DNA of 64,000 nucleotides, taken from NCBI GenBank assembly GCA_020250175.1, contig JADCEN010000006.1, positions 124,001 to 188,000 of the forward strand, read 5' to 3'. A program made the position numbers and the translations under genes. Shown piece after piece: positions 17,484 through 26,152 of the stretch. The stretch's first letter is position 1. Each line of letters starts with the position of its first letter. Source of the stretch: Rhodobacter sp. (GTDB lineage Bacteria; Pseudomonadota; Alphaproteobacteria; Rhodobacterales; Rhodobacteraceae). The notes under the pieces are model-generated. The model saw only the letters and a program-made list of their open reading frames with translations. It did no database searches and was not told the DNA's origin.

Positions 17484-18899
17484 ATGACCCGGATCGAGAC
17501 AGACATCTGCGTGATCGGCGCAGGCTCTGGCGGCCTGTCGGTGGCGGCGGGCGCGGTGCAGATGGGCGCGCGCGTCGTGCTGATCGAGGGCGCCGAGATG
17601 GGGGGCGACTGCCTTAATCACGGCTGCGTCCCGTCCAAGGCGCTGCTTGCCGCCGCCCGGGCGGCGCATGCAATGACGGCAGGGGCGGCCTTGGGCATCG
17701 CGCCCGCCGCGCCGCAGGTGGATTTCGGCGCGGTCAAGGATCATGTCGCCCGAACCATCGCCGCCATCGCCCCCCTGGACAGCCAGGAGCGCTTTGAGGG
17801 CCTGGGTGTCACCGTGATCCGCGACTGGGCCCGTTTTCTTTCGCCCACAGAGGTGCAGGCGGGCGCGGCCCGCATCACCGCCCGCCGCTTTGTCATCGCC
17901 ACCGGGTCACGGCCCGTTGTGCCGCCGGTGCCCGGCCTGACGGACCTGCCTTATCTGACCAATGAGACCATCTTTGCGCTGCGCGAAAGGCCGTCGCACC
18001 TGCTGATCCTGGGGGGCGGGCCGATCGGGCTGGAGATGGCCCAGGCGCACCGCCGCCTGGGCTGCGAAGTAACGGTGATCGAGGCTGGGCGCGCGCTGGG
18101 CCGCGAAGACCCGGAACTGGCGGCCGTGGTGGTGCAGCAGCTGCGCGCCGAAGGGGTGACGATCCTGGAAGGCACCGCTGTCAGCGGCGTTGCGGGGGGC
18201 AGCGCCATCACCGCCACCCTGTCAGACGGCCGGACGCTGGCCGCGTCTCACCTTCTGGTCGCTGCCGGGCGCAAGGCGGCCCTCGATGGGCTGGGGCTGG
18301 ATGCCGCCGGTGTGACCCGCAACGACCGGGGCGTCATCGTTGATGCCAGCCTGCGGTCCTCGAACCGGCGCGTCTATGCGGTGGGCGATGCGGCGGGCGG
18401 CGCGCAGTTCACACACCTGGCCGGCTACCACGCGGGGGTGGTCATCCGGCAGATGCTGTTCGCGCTGCCCGCACGGGCCGACATGGCCCGTATTCCCCGC
18501 GCCACCTACACCGATCCGGAACTGACGCAGGTCGGCCTGACCGAGGCCGAGGCGCGGGCGCGCCACGGTGACCGGCTGACAGTGCTGCGCTGGCCCTTTC
18601 ACGACAATGACCGGGCGCAGGCCGAAGGCCGGACCCGGGGCCTGATCAAGGTCATGGTCGTCAGGGGCCGCCCGGTTGGTGCAGGCATCGTCGGTGCCCA
18701 GGCCGGCGAACTGATCGGCCTTTGGGCGCTGGCCCTGTCGGCCCGGCTGAAGATGGGATCGCTGGCGGGCATGGTTGCACCCTATCCGACGCTGGGCGAA
18801 GTATCAAAACGGGCCGCAGGGGCCTATTTCTCGCCGCGTCTGTTTGATAACCCTATGGTCAAGCGGGTGGTGCGGCTGGTACAGCATTGGCTGCCCTGA
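17484..18899 (+). CDS. FAD-dependent pyridine nucleotide-disulfide oxidoreductase (mercuric reductase/Lpd-like)
   Basis: A 471-residue class I flavoprotein disulfide reductase. The FAD-binding GAGSGGLS is at residue 13, the redox disulfide is C43-C48 in CLNHGCVPSK, the NAD(P)H loop is LGGGPIGLEMA and the second FAD motif is VYAVGDAAGG. The dimerisation domain has APYPTLGE (residues 432-439) where the family usually has the catalytic histidine; here it is alanine, with the partner glutamate kept. The substrate is unknown; a membrane-associated partnership with the TVP38 protein is inferred from the one-base spacing. The ATG at 17484 fits the family N-terminus. Confidence 0.88.
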   Translation: MTRIETDICVIGAGSGGLSVAAGAVQMGARVVLIEGAEMGGDCLNHGCVPSKALLAAARAAHAMTAGAALGIAPAAPQVDFGAVKDHVARTIAAIAPLDSQERFEGLGVTVIRDWARFLSPTEVQAGAARITARRFVIATGSRPVVPPVPGLTDLPYLTNETIFALRERPSHLLILGGGPIGLEMAQAHRRLGCEVTVIEAGRALGREDPELAAVVVQQLRAEGVTILEGTAVSGVAGGSAITATLSDGRTLAASHLLVAAGRKAALDGLGLDAAGVTRNDRGVIVDASLRSSNRRVYAVGDAAGGAQFTHLAGYHAGVVIRQMLFALPARADMARIPRATYTDPELTQVGLTEAEARARHGDRLTVLRWPFHDNDRAQAEGRTRGLIKVMVVRGRPVGAGIVGAQAGELIGLWALALSARLKMGSLAGMVAPYPTLGEVSKRAAGAYFSPRLFDNPMVKRVVRLVQHWLP

Positions 18900-18942
18900 T
18901 ACCCGCCCGGTCCGACCGCGCCGGTGGCCTGTCTGCGCCCCA

Positions 18943-18961
18943 GCCCGGCCAAGGGCCGGGC
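18943..18961 (+). terminator. Hairpin after the flavoprotein gene
   Basis: GCCCGGCC and GGCCGGGC form an 8-bp stem with an AAG loop, followed by GTTCTT, 43 bp after the oxidoreductase stop. It is a probable terminator with a poor U-tract. Confidence 0.5.
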
Positions 18962-19005
18962 GTTCTTGGCGGAAACCCGGCACCGCAGGGTTTCTGACCG
19001 CTGAT

Positions 19006-19038
19006 CACCCACCGGGGATATGTTTGAACAGATAATGA
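19006..19038 (+). repeat. Dispersed repeat, copy 1 (tail part only)
   Basis: The segment reads ACCC-ACCGGGGATATG-TTTGAACAGATAATGAA and matches the tail of the copies at 37.2, 44.8 and 47.4 kb. The GC hairpin that precedes the other copies is not adjacent here; the nearest hairpin is at 18943. The repeat runs into the start of the histidine kinase gene and supplies two in-frame ATGs. Confidence 0.6.
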
Positions 19039-20462
19039 ACGAGACGGCAAAGGTCAGGAAACGCTCCGTGCTGAACACGCTGTCAGGGCGTTTCCTGTTG
19101 CTGACGGTGGCGTTCGTCATGCTGGCCGAAGTTCTGATCTTTGTGCCCTCCGTGGCGCGGTTCAGGGCGGACTACCTGCTTTTGAAGCTGGAACGGGCGC
19201 AGATCGCCTCGCTGGCGACCCTGGCCACCGACGAAATGATCAGCGCCGAACTGGAAAAAGAGTTGCTGGCGAACGCGGGTGTCTTCAACGTGGTGCTGCG
19301 CCGTGACGAGGTGCGGCAACTTGTGCTGTCGTCGGAAATTCCCGAACCGGTCTACGCGACCTATGATCTGCGCCAGGAAGGGTCCTGGCGGCTGATCCGC
19401 GATGCCATCCTGCAAATCCTTGATCCACAGAACCGCGTGATCCGCGTGATCGGCAATCCCGTGCAGGAAGCGGGTCTGCTGATCGAGATCACCACCGAAA
19501 CCGCCCCCCTGCGCAGTGCGCTGCTGGAATATGGCGGGCGCATCCTGATCCTGTCCGCCTTGATCTCGGCGGTGACGGCTGTTCTGCTGTTTCTGGCCGT
19601 GCGCCGTCTGCTGGTGATGCCGATCCGCCGCGTGGTCAACCACATGACCGCCTATGCGGATGCGCCCGAGGATGCCCGGCGCATCATCACCCCCACCGCG
19701 CGCGTTGCGGAACTGCGCGAGGCGGAAGATGCCCTTTACGGGCTGCAGACGCAGCTTACCGCCGCCCTGCGCCAGAAAGAGCGGCTTGCCCAGCTTGGCG
19801 GCGCGGTTGCCAAGATCAGCCACGATCTGCGCAACCTTCTGACCACGGCCCAGCTGTTCGCCGACCGGATGGAGGGCAGTGCCGATCCCGTGGTGGCCCG
19901 CGCCGCCCCCAAGCTTGAGGCGTCGATCCGCCGTGCGGTTGCCTTGTGCGAATCGACGCTGACCTTCGGCAGGGCTGAAGAGCCGCCGCCGCAACTGTCG
20001 CGCTTTCCGCTGCGCCGTCTGGCCGATGAGGTGGCCGAAGGGGAAGGCCTGGGTCCCGACGGCCCCGTTGCCTGCCTGATCGACATTGCCCCCGGAATGA
20101 TGGTGCGCGGCGACCGCGAGCAACTGTACCGCGTGCTGTCGAACCTGCTGCGCAATGCCCGCCAGGCCATCGAGGCCACCGGCGCAGTGGGCACGATCAG
20201 GATCAGCGGCGGCGAAGATGACAGCGACTGGTGGCTCAAGGTGGGCGATACCGGCCCCGGCCTGCCGGCACGGGCGCGCGAACACCTGTTCACCGCCTTT
20301 CAGGGCGGGGCGCGCAAGGGCGGGTCCGGCCTTGGGCTGGCCATCTCGGCCGAGCTGGTGCGCGGCCATGGCGGGCGGCTGGAGCTTTTGCGCAGCGGCG
20401 ATGACGGCACCGAGTTCGTGATCCGGCTGCCAAAGACAATCGGCCCCACGGACCTGCAGTAA
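19035..20462 (+). CDS. Sensor histidine kinase (orphan)
   Basis: A 475-residue two-component kinase. Two membrane segments (about 18-38 and 168-190) flank a periplasmic sensor region, followed by a HAMP-like linker. The phospho-acceptor is H263 in ISHDLRNLL, N-box is NLLRNARQAIEA, G1 is VGDTGPGLP and G2 is GGSGLGLAIS. No response regulator gene is adjacent, so its partner is encoded elsewhere. I chose the ATG at 19035; an ATG at 19020 adds five residues derived from the dispersed repeat. There is little evidence for a Shine-Dalgarno other than GGGGAT before 19020. Confidence 0.88.
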   Translation: MNETAKVRKRSVLNTLSGRFLLLTVAFVMLAEVLIFVPSVARFRADYLLLKLERAQIASLATLATDEMISAELEKELLANAGVFNVVLRRDEVRQLVLSSEIPEPVYATYDLRQEGSWRLIRDAILQILDPQNRVIRVIGNPVQEAGLLIEITTETAPLRSALLEYGGRILILSALISAVTAVLLFLAVRRLLVMPIRRVVNHMTAYADAPEDARRIITPTARVAELREAEDALYGLQTQLTAALRQKERLAQLGGAVAKISHDLRNLLTTAQLFADRMEGSADPVVARAAPKLEASIRRAVALCESTLTFGRAEEPPPQLSRFPLRRLADEVAEGEGLGPDGPVACLIDIAPGMMVRGDREQLYRVLSNLLRNARQAIEATGAVGTIRISGGEDDSDWWLKVGDTGPGLPARAREHLFTAFQGGARKGGSGLGLAISAELVRGHGGRLELLRSGDDGTEFVIRLPKTIGPTDLQ

Positions 20463-20516
20463 GCCGCGTTTTCGCCCTTGCAATGGGTCAGGGGCGGGGC
20501 TACATCGCCGTGCAGT

Positions 20517-20593
20517 GGACCCGTAGCTCAGCTGGATAGAGCATCAGACTACGAATCTGAGGGCCGGGCGTTCGAATCGCTCCGGGTCCGCCA
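20517..20593 (+). tRNA. tRNA-Arg (anticodon ACG)
   Basis: A full cloverleaf is visible: acceptor arms GGACCCG/CGGGTCC with discriminator G and encoded CCA, D-arm around AGCTCAGCTGGATAGAGC, anticodon stem TCAGA/TCTGA with loop CTACGAA, and T-arm with GTTCGAATC. The anticodon ACG at 20551-20553 is normally edited to ICG by TadA and reads CGU, CGC and CGA. Confidence 0.97.
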
Positions 20594-20716
20594 AGAAAAC
20601 CCAACTTGCTGACAAGTCGCTCGGGCCGCCTGCGGGGTGGAGGCGATCTGTGTTGCGCCGTGATCCCTGACACCGGCCGCGGTTGGCGCGCAGGGGTCTG
20701 CGCGCCCGGTCGCGTG

Positions 20717-23700
20717 TCATTCCGCCACGTGCAGCGTCTTTGGCCTGCGCCTTCCGAATGTCCCCTGTTCCAGTGCCCCGATCCGCGTATCCAGCTCGGC
20801 AATTTCGGCCGAACGGGCCGCGATCCCGGCGGCCAGTTCCTGCGCCGCAGGTTCGGCGGGCTCGTCTTCTTTCGGTCCGATGAAGCGCCGGAACAGCCGG
20901 CCAAGCAGCGAGGACAGATCATCCATGATCAGGAAGAAGGCGGGCACGATCACAAGACTCAGCACGGTCGACGCAATGATGCCGCCGATGACGGCGGTTG
21001 CCATCGGCGCGCGGAACGATCCGCCCTCGCCCACGCCCAGGGCAGAGGGCAGCATCCCTGCCGCCATCGCGATGGAGGTCATCACAATCGGCTGTGCCCG
21101 CTTGTGACCCGCCTCGATCACGGCGGTAAAGCGATCCATGCCCTGCCGCCGCATTTCTATCGCGAAGTCCACCAGAAGGATGGCGTTCTTGGTGACGATG
21201 CCCATGAGCATCAGGATTCCGATCAGGACCGGCATTGACACCGGGTTGCCGGTCATGATCAGGGCCGCCGCCACGCCGCCGATCGCCAGAGGCAGCGAGA
21301 ACAGGATGGTGAAGGGCTGGATCACGCTGGCAAACAGCAGGATCAGCACCGTCAGCACCAGCATAAGCCCCATGATCATGGCATTGCCAAAGGCCGCCGC
21401 CACTTCCTGCTGAACCTCGGCATCGCCCGCTTCCTGAACGCGCACGGTGGGCGGAAGCTCGACACTGCTGACAATCTCGTTGAACCGCTCGCTTGCGGTG
21501 CCAAGGGCAACGCCGACGGGAAGGTTGGCCCCGATGGTGGCGCGGCGTTCGCGGTTCAGACGGTCCACCATGCTGGGACCTTCGGCGATGCGCACATCCG
21601 CCACAGAACTCAGCGGCACGGCAATGCCGTTCGCGGCCTGCACCTTGAGGGCACCCAGACGGGCCAGATCCTGCTGCGAGGCTTCGTTCAACTGGACCCG
21701 CACCGGAATAAGGCGGTTGTCGATGGACAGTTTGGCCAGGGCTGCGTCCCCGTCGCCGATTGTGGCGACGCGGATTACCTCGGCGATCTGGGCCGTGGTG
21801 ATGCCAAGACGCGCGGCCTCTTCGTTGCGGGGTGTGATCTGGATTTCCGGGCGCGGCAGGGCACCTTCCGAGGCGATATCGGCCAGGGCCGGGTCGCCGC
21901 GCAATGCGGTCTCCAGCAGGGCAACGGCCGTGTTCAGGTCCTGTTCGCTCGACGACAGGATCGAAAAGGACAGATCCCGCTCGCCCCGGTCATTGAGCTT
22001 GAACACGCGCACATCGGGGATGGTCTTTACGGCCGTGAAAATCTCGGCCTCGATCTGGCTCTGCGGTCGGGTGCGTCCCTTGGCCTGCAGTTCCGGCAGC
22101 AGGGGGCCGACCACGGGAATGCTGCGCGCAATCCCGGTCACGCGGTGCAGCAGCGAATGATCCAGCTTGTCAAGCAGCACCGTGATGCTGGCACGCCGCA
22201 CGTCGCGGTCGCCGGTCGGCGAGGTGCCGCCCAGCACGAAGACGCTGTTCACCCCGTCGATGTCGCGGATCCGGGCCACTATGGCCTGGGTTGTCCGGTC
22301 GGTTTCCGCCAGCGTGGCCCCCGGCGGCAATTCCACGCTGAGCGGAATGCGGCTGACGTCTTCGGGCGGAATGAAGCTGCCCGGTATGCGCAACATGAAG
22401 AACAGCGACACCGCCAGCACGCCGATTGCGGCAACCAGCGTCAGATAGCGGGCAGGGATCACCCAAAGATGCCCCGATGTGGTTACCTTCACAAAGCGCA
22501 GATAGCCGCGCATGATCCAGCTGTCTTTCTGTTCATGCCCGTCTGCGTCCTTGTCGCGCATCAGATAGGCGGCCATCATCGGTGTGATCAGGCGCGCAAC
22601 CAGCAGCGAGAAGATCACGGCAATGGCAACGGTCAGGCCGAATTGCCGGAAGTATTGCCCCGGTATTCCAGGCATGAAGGATACCGGTACGAAGACCGCA
22701 ACGATGGTGGCCGAGGTGGCAATCACCGCCAGCCCGATCTCGTCCGCCGCCTCGATGGCGGCGCGGTAGGGTGTCTTGCCCATGCGGATGTGGCGCGCGA
22801 TATTCTCGATCTCGACAATCGCGTCGTCCACCAGAATGCCGGTCGCCAGCGTGATCGCAAGGAAGCTGATCAGGTTCAGCGAAAAGCCCAGCAAATCCAT
22901 GATCCAGAAGGTCGGGATCGCCGACAGCGGCAGGGCGACGGCCGCGATCAGCGTGGCACGCCAGTTCTTCAGAAAGGCCAGAACCACCAGAACGGCCAGA
23001 ATGGCCCCTTCGATCAGGGTGTGCAGCGCGGCCTTGTAGTTGCCATAGGTATAGTAAACGGTGTCGTCGATCAGCGATATCGCCACTTGCGGGTTCTCGG
23101 CCCGGATGCCGTCCATAACCTGATTGACGGTCTCGGCAACGCTGACTTCGCTTGCCCCCTTGGCACGGAAGACCGCAAAGGTGACAACCTGATCGCCATT
23201 CATCCGGGAAAACGACCGCAGTTCCTGATAGGTATCCACAATCTCGCCAAGGTCCCCCAGCCGCACGAAGCGGCCCGACGGAAGGGCGATGGTCGTCTGG
23301 GCAAGGCTTTCGACCGTTTCGGCATCGCCCAGGGTCCGGATTGCCTGTTCGCCGCTGCCGATCCGGGCACGGCCCGCGCCAAGATCGGTGTTGGTGGCGC
23401 GCAACTGGGCATTCACGGCCGCGGCGGTGATGCCGAAACTGTCCAGTTTCACCGGGTCCAACTCGACCCTGATCTCGCGGTCGGCCCCGCCGTAACGGTC
23501 CACCCGGCCGATGCCGGGGCGGCCCTGCAGCGCGCGGGCGATCGTGTCATCCACGAACCAGGACAGCTCTTCCAGAGACATGTCCGGCGCAGACACCCCG
23601 AAGGTCATGATGGCCTGACCTTCCACATCGATCCGCGTCACGATCGGCGCTTCGACATCGCCCGGCAGATCACCCCGGATCTGGTCAATCGCGTCCTTCA

Positions 23701-24022
23701 CATCCTGCACGGCCTTGTCGGTGGGCACTTCCATGCGGAATTCGACGGCGGTCTGCGACACGCCATCGGTAACGGTAGAGATGATGTTCTTCACGCCGGT
23801 GATGCCGGCGACGGCATCTTCGATCCGTTTGGTCACCTGCGCTTCCATCTCGGCGGGTGCGGCACCTGATTGGGTGACGGTCACTGCAACCAGCGGCACG
23901 TCGATGTTTGGAAAGCGCGTGATCGGCATGGCGGTGAACGCCTGCCAGCCCAGCACGATCAACATGGCGAAGGCCAGGATGGGTGCAATCGGGTTTCTGA
24001 TCGACCAGGCAGAGAAATTCAT
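20717..24022 (-). CDS. RND efflux transporter, inner-membrane pump (AcrB/HAE1 family)
   Basis: A 1101-residue proton-driven pump with the twelve-helix, two-repeat RND layout. The N-terminal MNFSAWSIRNPIAPILAF is typical. Proton-relay residues are present: adjacent aspartates in GILVDDAIVEIENIARH (helix 4) and the lysine in GIVTKNAILLVDFA (helix 10). The periplasmic porter regions lie between helices 1-2 and 7-8. The ATG at 24022 lies 10 bp after the hlyD stop, so it is the last gene of tetR-hlyD-RND. Substrates are likely hydrophobic compounds or drugs, but specificity cannot be read from sequence. No outer-membrane TolC gene is nearby. Confidence 0.94.
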   Translation of the reverse strand: MNFSAWSIRNPIAPILAFAMLIVLGWQAFTAMPITRFPNIDVPLVAVTVTQSGAAPAEMEAQVTKRIEDAVAGITGVKNIISTVTDGVSQTAVEFRMEVPTDKAVQDVKDAIDQIRGDLPGDVEAPIVTRIDVEGQAIMTFGVSAPDMSLEELSWFVDDTIARALQGRPGIGRVDRYGGADREIRVELDPVKLDSFGITAAAVNAQLRATNTDLGAGRARIGSGEQAIRTLGDAETVESLAQTTIALPSGRFVRLGDLGEIVDTYQELRSFSRMNGDQVVTFAVFRAKGASEVSVAETVNQVMDGIRAENPQVAISLIDDTVYYTYGNYKAALHTLIEGAILAVLVVLAFLKNWRATLIAAVALPLSAIPTFWIMDLLGFSLNLISFLAITLATGILVDDAIVEIENIARHIRMGKTPYRAAIEAADEIGLAVIATSATIVAVFVPVSFMPGIPGQYFRQFGLTVAIAVIFSLLVARLITPMMAAYLMRDKDADGHEQKDSWIMRGYLRFVKVTTSGHLWVIPARYLTLVAAIGVLAVSLFFMLRIPGSFIPPEDVSRIPLSVELPPGATLAETDRTTQAIVARIRDIDGVNSVFVLGGTSPTGDRDVRRASITVLLDKLDHSLLHRVTGIARSIPVVGPLLPELQAKGRTRPQSQIEAEIFTAVKTIPDVRVFKLNDRGERDLSFSILSSSEQDLNTAVALLETALRGDPALADIASEGALPRPEIQITPRNEEAARLGITTAQIAEVIRVATIGDGDAALAKLSIDNRLIPVRVQLNEASQQDLARLGALKVQAANGIAVPLSSVADVRIAEGPSMVDRLNRERRATIGANLPVGVALGTASERFNEIVSSVELPPTVRVQEAGDAEVQQEVAAAFGNAMIMGLMLVLTVLILLFASVIQPFTILFSLPLAIGGVAAALIMTGNPVSMPVLIGILMLMGIVTKNAILLVDFAIEMRRQGMDRFTAVIEAGHKRAQPIVMTSIAMAAGMLPSALGVGEGGSFRAPMATAVIGGIIASTVLSLVIVPAFFLIMDDLSSLLGRLFRRFIGPKEDEPAEPAAQELAAGIAARSAEIAELDTRIGALEQGTFGRRRPKTLHVAE

Positions 24023-24032
24023 TGCGGTATCC

Positions 24033-25229
24033 TCAGTTCGTGCCGGCAGAGTCGGGCACGGGATTGATCTTGTCCCCTTCGCGCACGAAAGCGGCGGCTT
24101 TTGTGACAATCAGATCGCCGGCCGCGACACCGCTCAGCACTTCGACAAAGCTGCCGTCGCGGATGCCCAGTTCAACCGGAACCCGCGCGACCAACCCGTC
24201 CGTGACGCGCATCAGCGTTGCGCCTGTGTCGCTGGCCCCCACGGCTGTCACCGGAACCGCCAGCGTTTCGCGTTCCGCGACAAGCACTTCGGCATCCATG
24301 AACATGCCGGTGCGCACCATTGTCGGATCATCGATGGTCACCCGCGCCTGCCCCAGCCGCGAGGCTTCTGCGATGGCCGGCTCTACCAGCCGGACAGTCC
24401 CGGTCAGCGAGGCAGGCTGGCCCACGCCACGCATCAGAACCTTCTGTCCGGGCTTGATCTTCAGCATGAAGCGTTCGGCAAAATCGGCGCGCAGTTCCAG
24501 TTCGTTGTCCCGGATGATCGCGAACATCGGCTCTGACTGCGCGGTCGCGATGCTGCCCACCAGGGCAGAGCGCACCACGATTTCGCCCGCAACGGGGGCC
24601 ACGACTTCGGTCCGCGACAGTTGCAGCTTTACATCCTCGATCTGCGCGTCAACCAGCGCCAGTTGCGCCTTGGCCGCTTCCAGCCCCTGGACGGCCACGG
24701 TGACGCGGGCCGCCGCGGAAATGGCATTGGACGAGGCGGTATCCGCGGCCGCCTGCGAAGATGACCCTTGCGCGCGCAGTTGCTGCGTGCGCTCGTTGAT
24801 GCGTGTCGCCTCGTCCGACGCTGATTTGGCTTCCAGCAGCTGCGCTTCGGCCTGGGCGATGGCCGCAACCGCCGAAGCCCGCGATGCGGCAAGCTGGCTT
24901 TGCTGCAGCATCAGCGTTGAACTCGACAGCCGGGCAAGCACCTGGCCCTTGGTCACGATATCGCCGACTTCCACTTCCAGCGATTCGATGGGTTGCCCTT
25001 CGATCAGGGGTTGCACAAGCACCCGTTCGACTGGCGTTACCAGGCCGGAGCCGATGACACGGTCGCGCAGGACCCGTTGCGAAACGGTGGACACCGTGAT
25101 TGCAGGCAGGGCTGGCGCCATGGTCTTTGGCGCGACGGGTTCGGTCTGGGCAAAAGCCGGGGCAGACTCCAACCCTGCGGCACCGTGGGCAGTCGCAAGC
25201 ACGAGAAGCAGAAGTTGTAACCGTTTCAT
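24033..25229 (-). CDS. RND efflux periplasmic adaptor (HlyD/MFP family)
   Basis: A 398-residue membrane fusion protein that joins the RND pump to an outer-membrane channel. A signal peptide follows MKRLQLLLLVLA. The order is lipoyl half (VQPLIEGQPIESLEVEVGDIVTKGQVLARL), a long alanine/glutamine-rich coiled-coil hairpin (about 110-200), second lipoyl half (VVAPVAGEIVVRSALVG), beta barrel and membrane-proximal domain. There is no lipobox. It starts one base after the tetR stop and ends 10 bp before the pump, so all three genes are one operon. Confidence 0.92.
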   Translation of the reverse strand: MKRLQLLLLVLATAHGAAGLESAPAFAQTEPVAPKTMAPALPAITVSTVSQRVLRDRVIGSGLVTPVERVLVQPLIEGQPIESLEVEVGDIVTKGQVLARLSSSTLMLQQSQLAASRASAVAAIAQAEAQLLEAKSASDEATRINERTQQLRAQGSSSQAAADTASSNAISAAARVTVAVQGLEAAKAQLALVDAQIEDVKLQLSRTEVVAPVAGEIVVRSALVGSIATAQSEPMFAIIRDNELELRADFAERFMLKIKPGQKVLMRGVGQPASLTGTVRLVEPAIAEASRLGQARVTIDDPTMVRTGMFMDAEVLVAERETLAVPVTAVGASDTGATLMRVTDGLVARVPVELGIRDGSFVEVLSGVAAGDLIVTKAAAFVREGDKINPVPDSAGTN

Positions 25230-25230
25230 G

Positions 25231-25857
25231 TCAGGCCTTTGACGTGTCGTTGGCGATTTCATCAAGAATTCTGTCGATTGTCCGCAGGATAAGCTCATCA
25301 AGACCACGATCCTCTGATGCGGCTTCGGGCATCAGCATTCCTCTGGCCTGGACCATCATCAGGATCAGCAAGGCATGGCTGCCATAGCGGCGCTGTGCCT
25401 CGGCAAAGGGCTGGCCGGTTACCGCCGCGAACACAGTGGCCAGGTAGCTGCGGATGCAGCTTTCAAGTTGCCCCACCGCAACGCTGACTTCCGGCCTTCT
25501 GCGGCCGGCGGCGTTGATTTCGGCCCAAAGAGCGCCATCGGCGCGGCATGTTTCACAAATGTACCGGCGCAAGACCACACGCAACATTCCAAGCGGATCG
25601 TCCGAGCCGATGACCGTCGCAAATTCGGCTTCCACATCGGCCAGATCCCGCATCGCGATGGCCGCGATGATTGCATCCTTCGACGGAAAGTACCGGTAGA
25701 AGTTCCCCACGCTCATCCCGGCGGCGCGCGCAAGGTCCTGCATCGAGGCACCATCGAAGCCCTTTTCGATGAACGACGCGCGAATGGCATCCAGAATACC
25801 CGACTGACGCGCATCCGGTGCGGCTTGCAGGCGAAAGTCCGGGGACTGAAGCGTCAT
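25231..25857 (-). CDS. TetR/AcrR family transcriptional regulator
   Basis: A 208-residue repressor with the TetR helix-turn-helix at about residues 25-65 (SFIEKGFDGASMQDLARAAGMSVGNFYRYFPSKDAII) and a ligand-binding C-terminal domain with CETC. It is the first gene of the efflux operon, and a palindrome lies just upstream, so it most likely represses itself and the pump and is released by a pump substrate. The ATG at 25857 follows AGGAAA; further upstream codons would run through the operator. Confidence 0.92.
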   Translation of the reverse strand: MTLQSPDFRLQAAPDARQSGILDAIRASFIEKGFDGASMQDLARAAGMSVGNFYRYFPSKDAIIAAIAMRDLADVEAEFATVIGSDDPLGMLRVVLRRYICETCRADGALWAEINAAGRRRPEVSVAVGQLESCIRSYLATVFAAVTGQPFAEAQRRYGSHALLILMMVQARGMLMPEAASEDRGLDELILRTIDRILDEIANDTSKA

Positions 25858-25892
25858 CTTGCGGGGTTTCCTGAAGTTGCTGAGTCGCTGCG

Positions 25893-25910
25893 TGAATGAA
25901 CATTCATTCA
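25893..25910 (-). promoter_or_regulatory. Operator palindrome of the tetR-hlyD-RND operon
   Basis: TGAATGAA-CA-TTCATTCA is an 18-bp palindrome with perfect 8-bp arms, 36 bp upstream of the tetR start. Spacing and symmetry fit a TetR-family dimer site. The remaining 240 bp up to the EamA gene stop hold nothing I can identify. Confidence 0.65.
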
Positions 25911-26152
25911 TTTAGCAGATGGTGGCAATGCGTCAAGTAAAATCGCCATGCTGAATGGAAGCTTCCGGGTGCAGGCGGCGCGGATCAAGGCTGCTGGACA
26001 GATGACAGCGGCCAATCCGCCCCGTCGCCAGCCGGCGCTTCGCCCCCGCCGGGTCGGGCGCTGGCCTTTGTTGTGCGTGGCTGAAGGGTCCTTTTGCCAC
26101 GGTGGCCCCCGCCCGGAATGCTGTTTCAGCACCCCGCTGAACCCGTTCGCCG

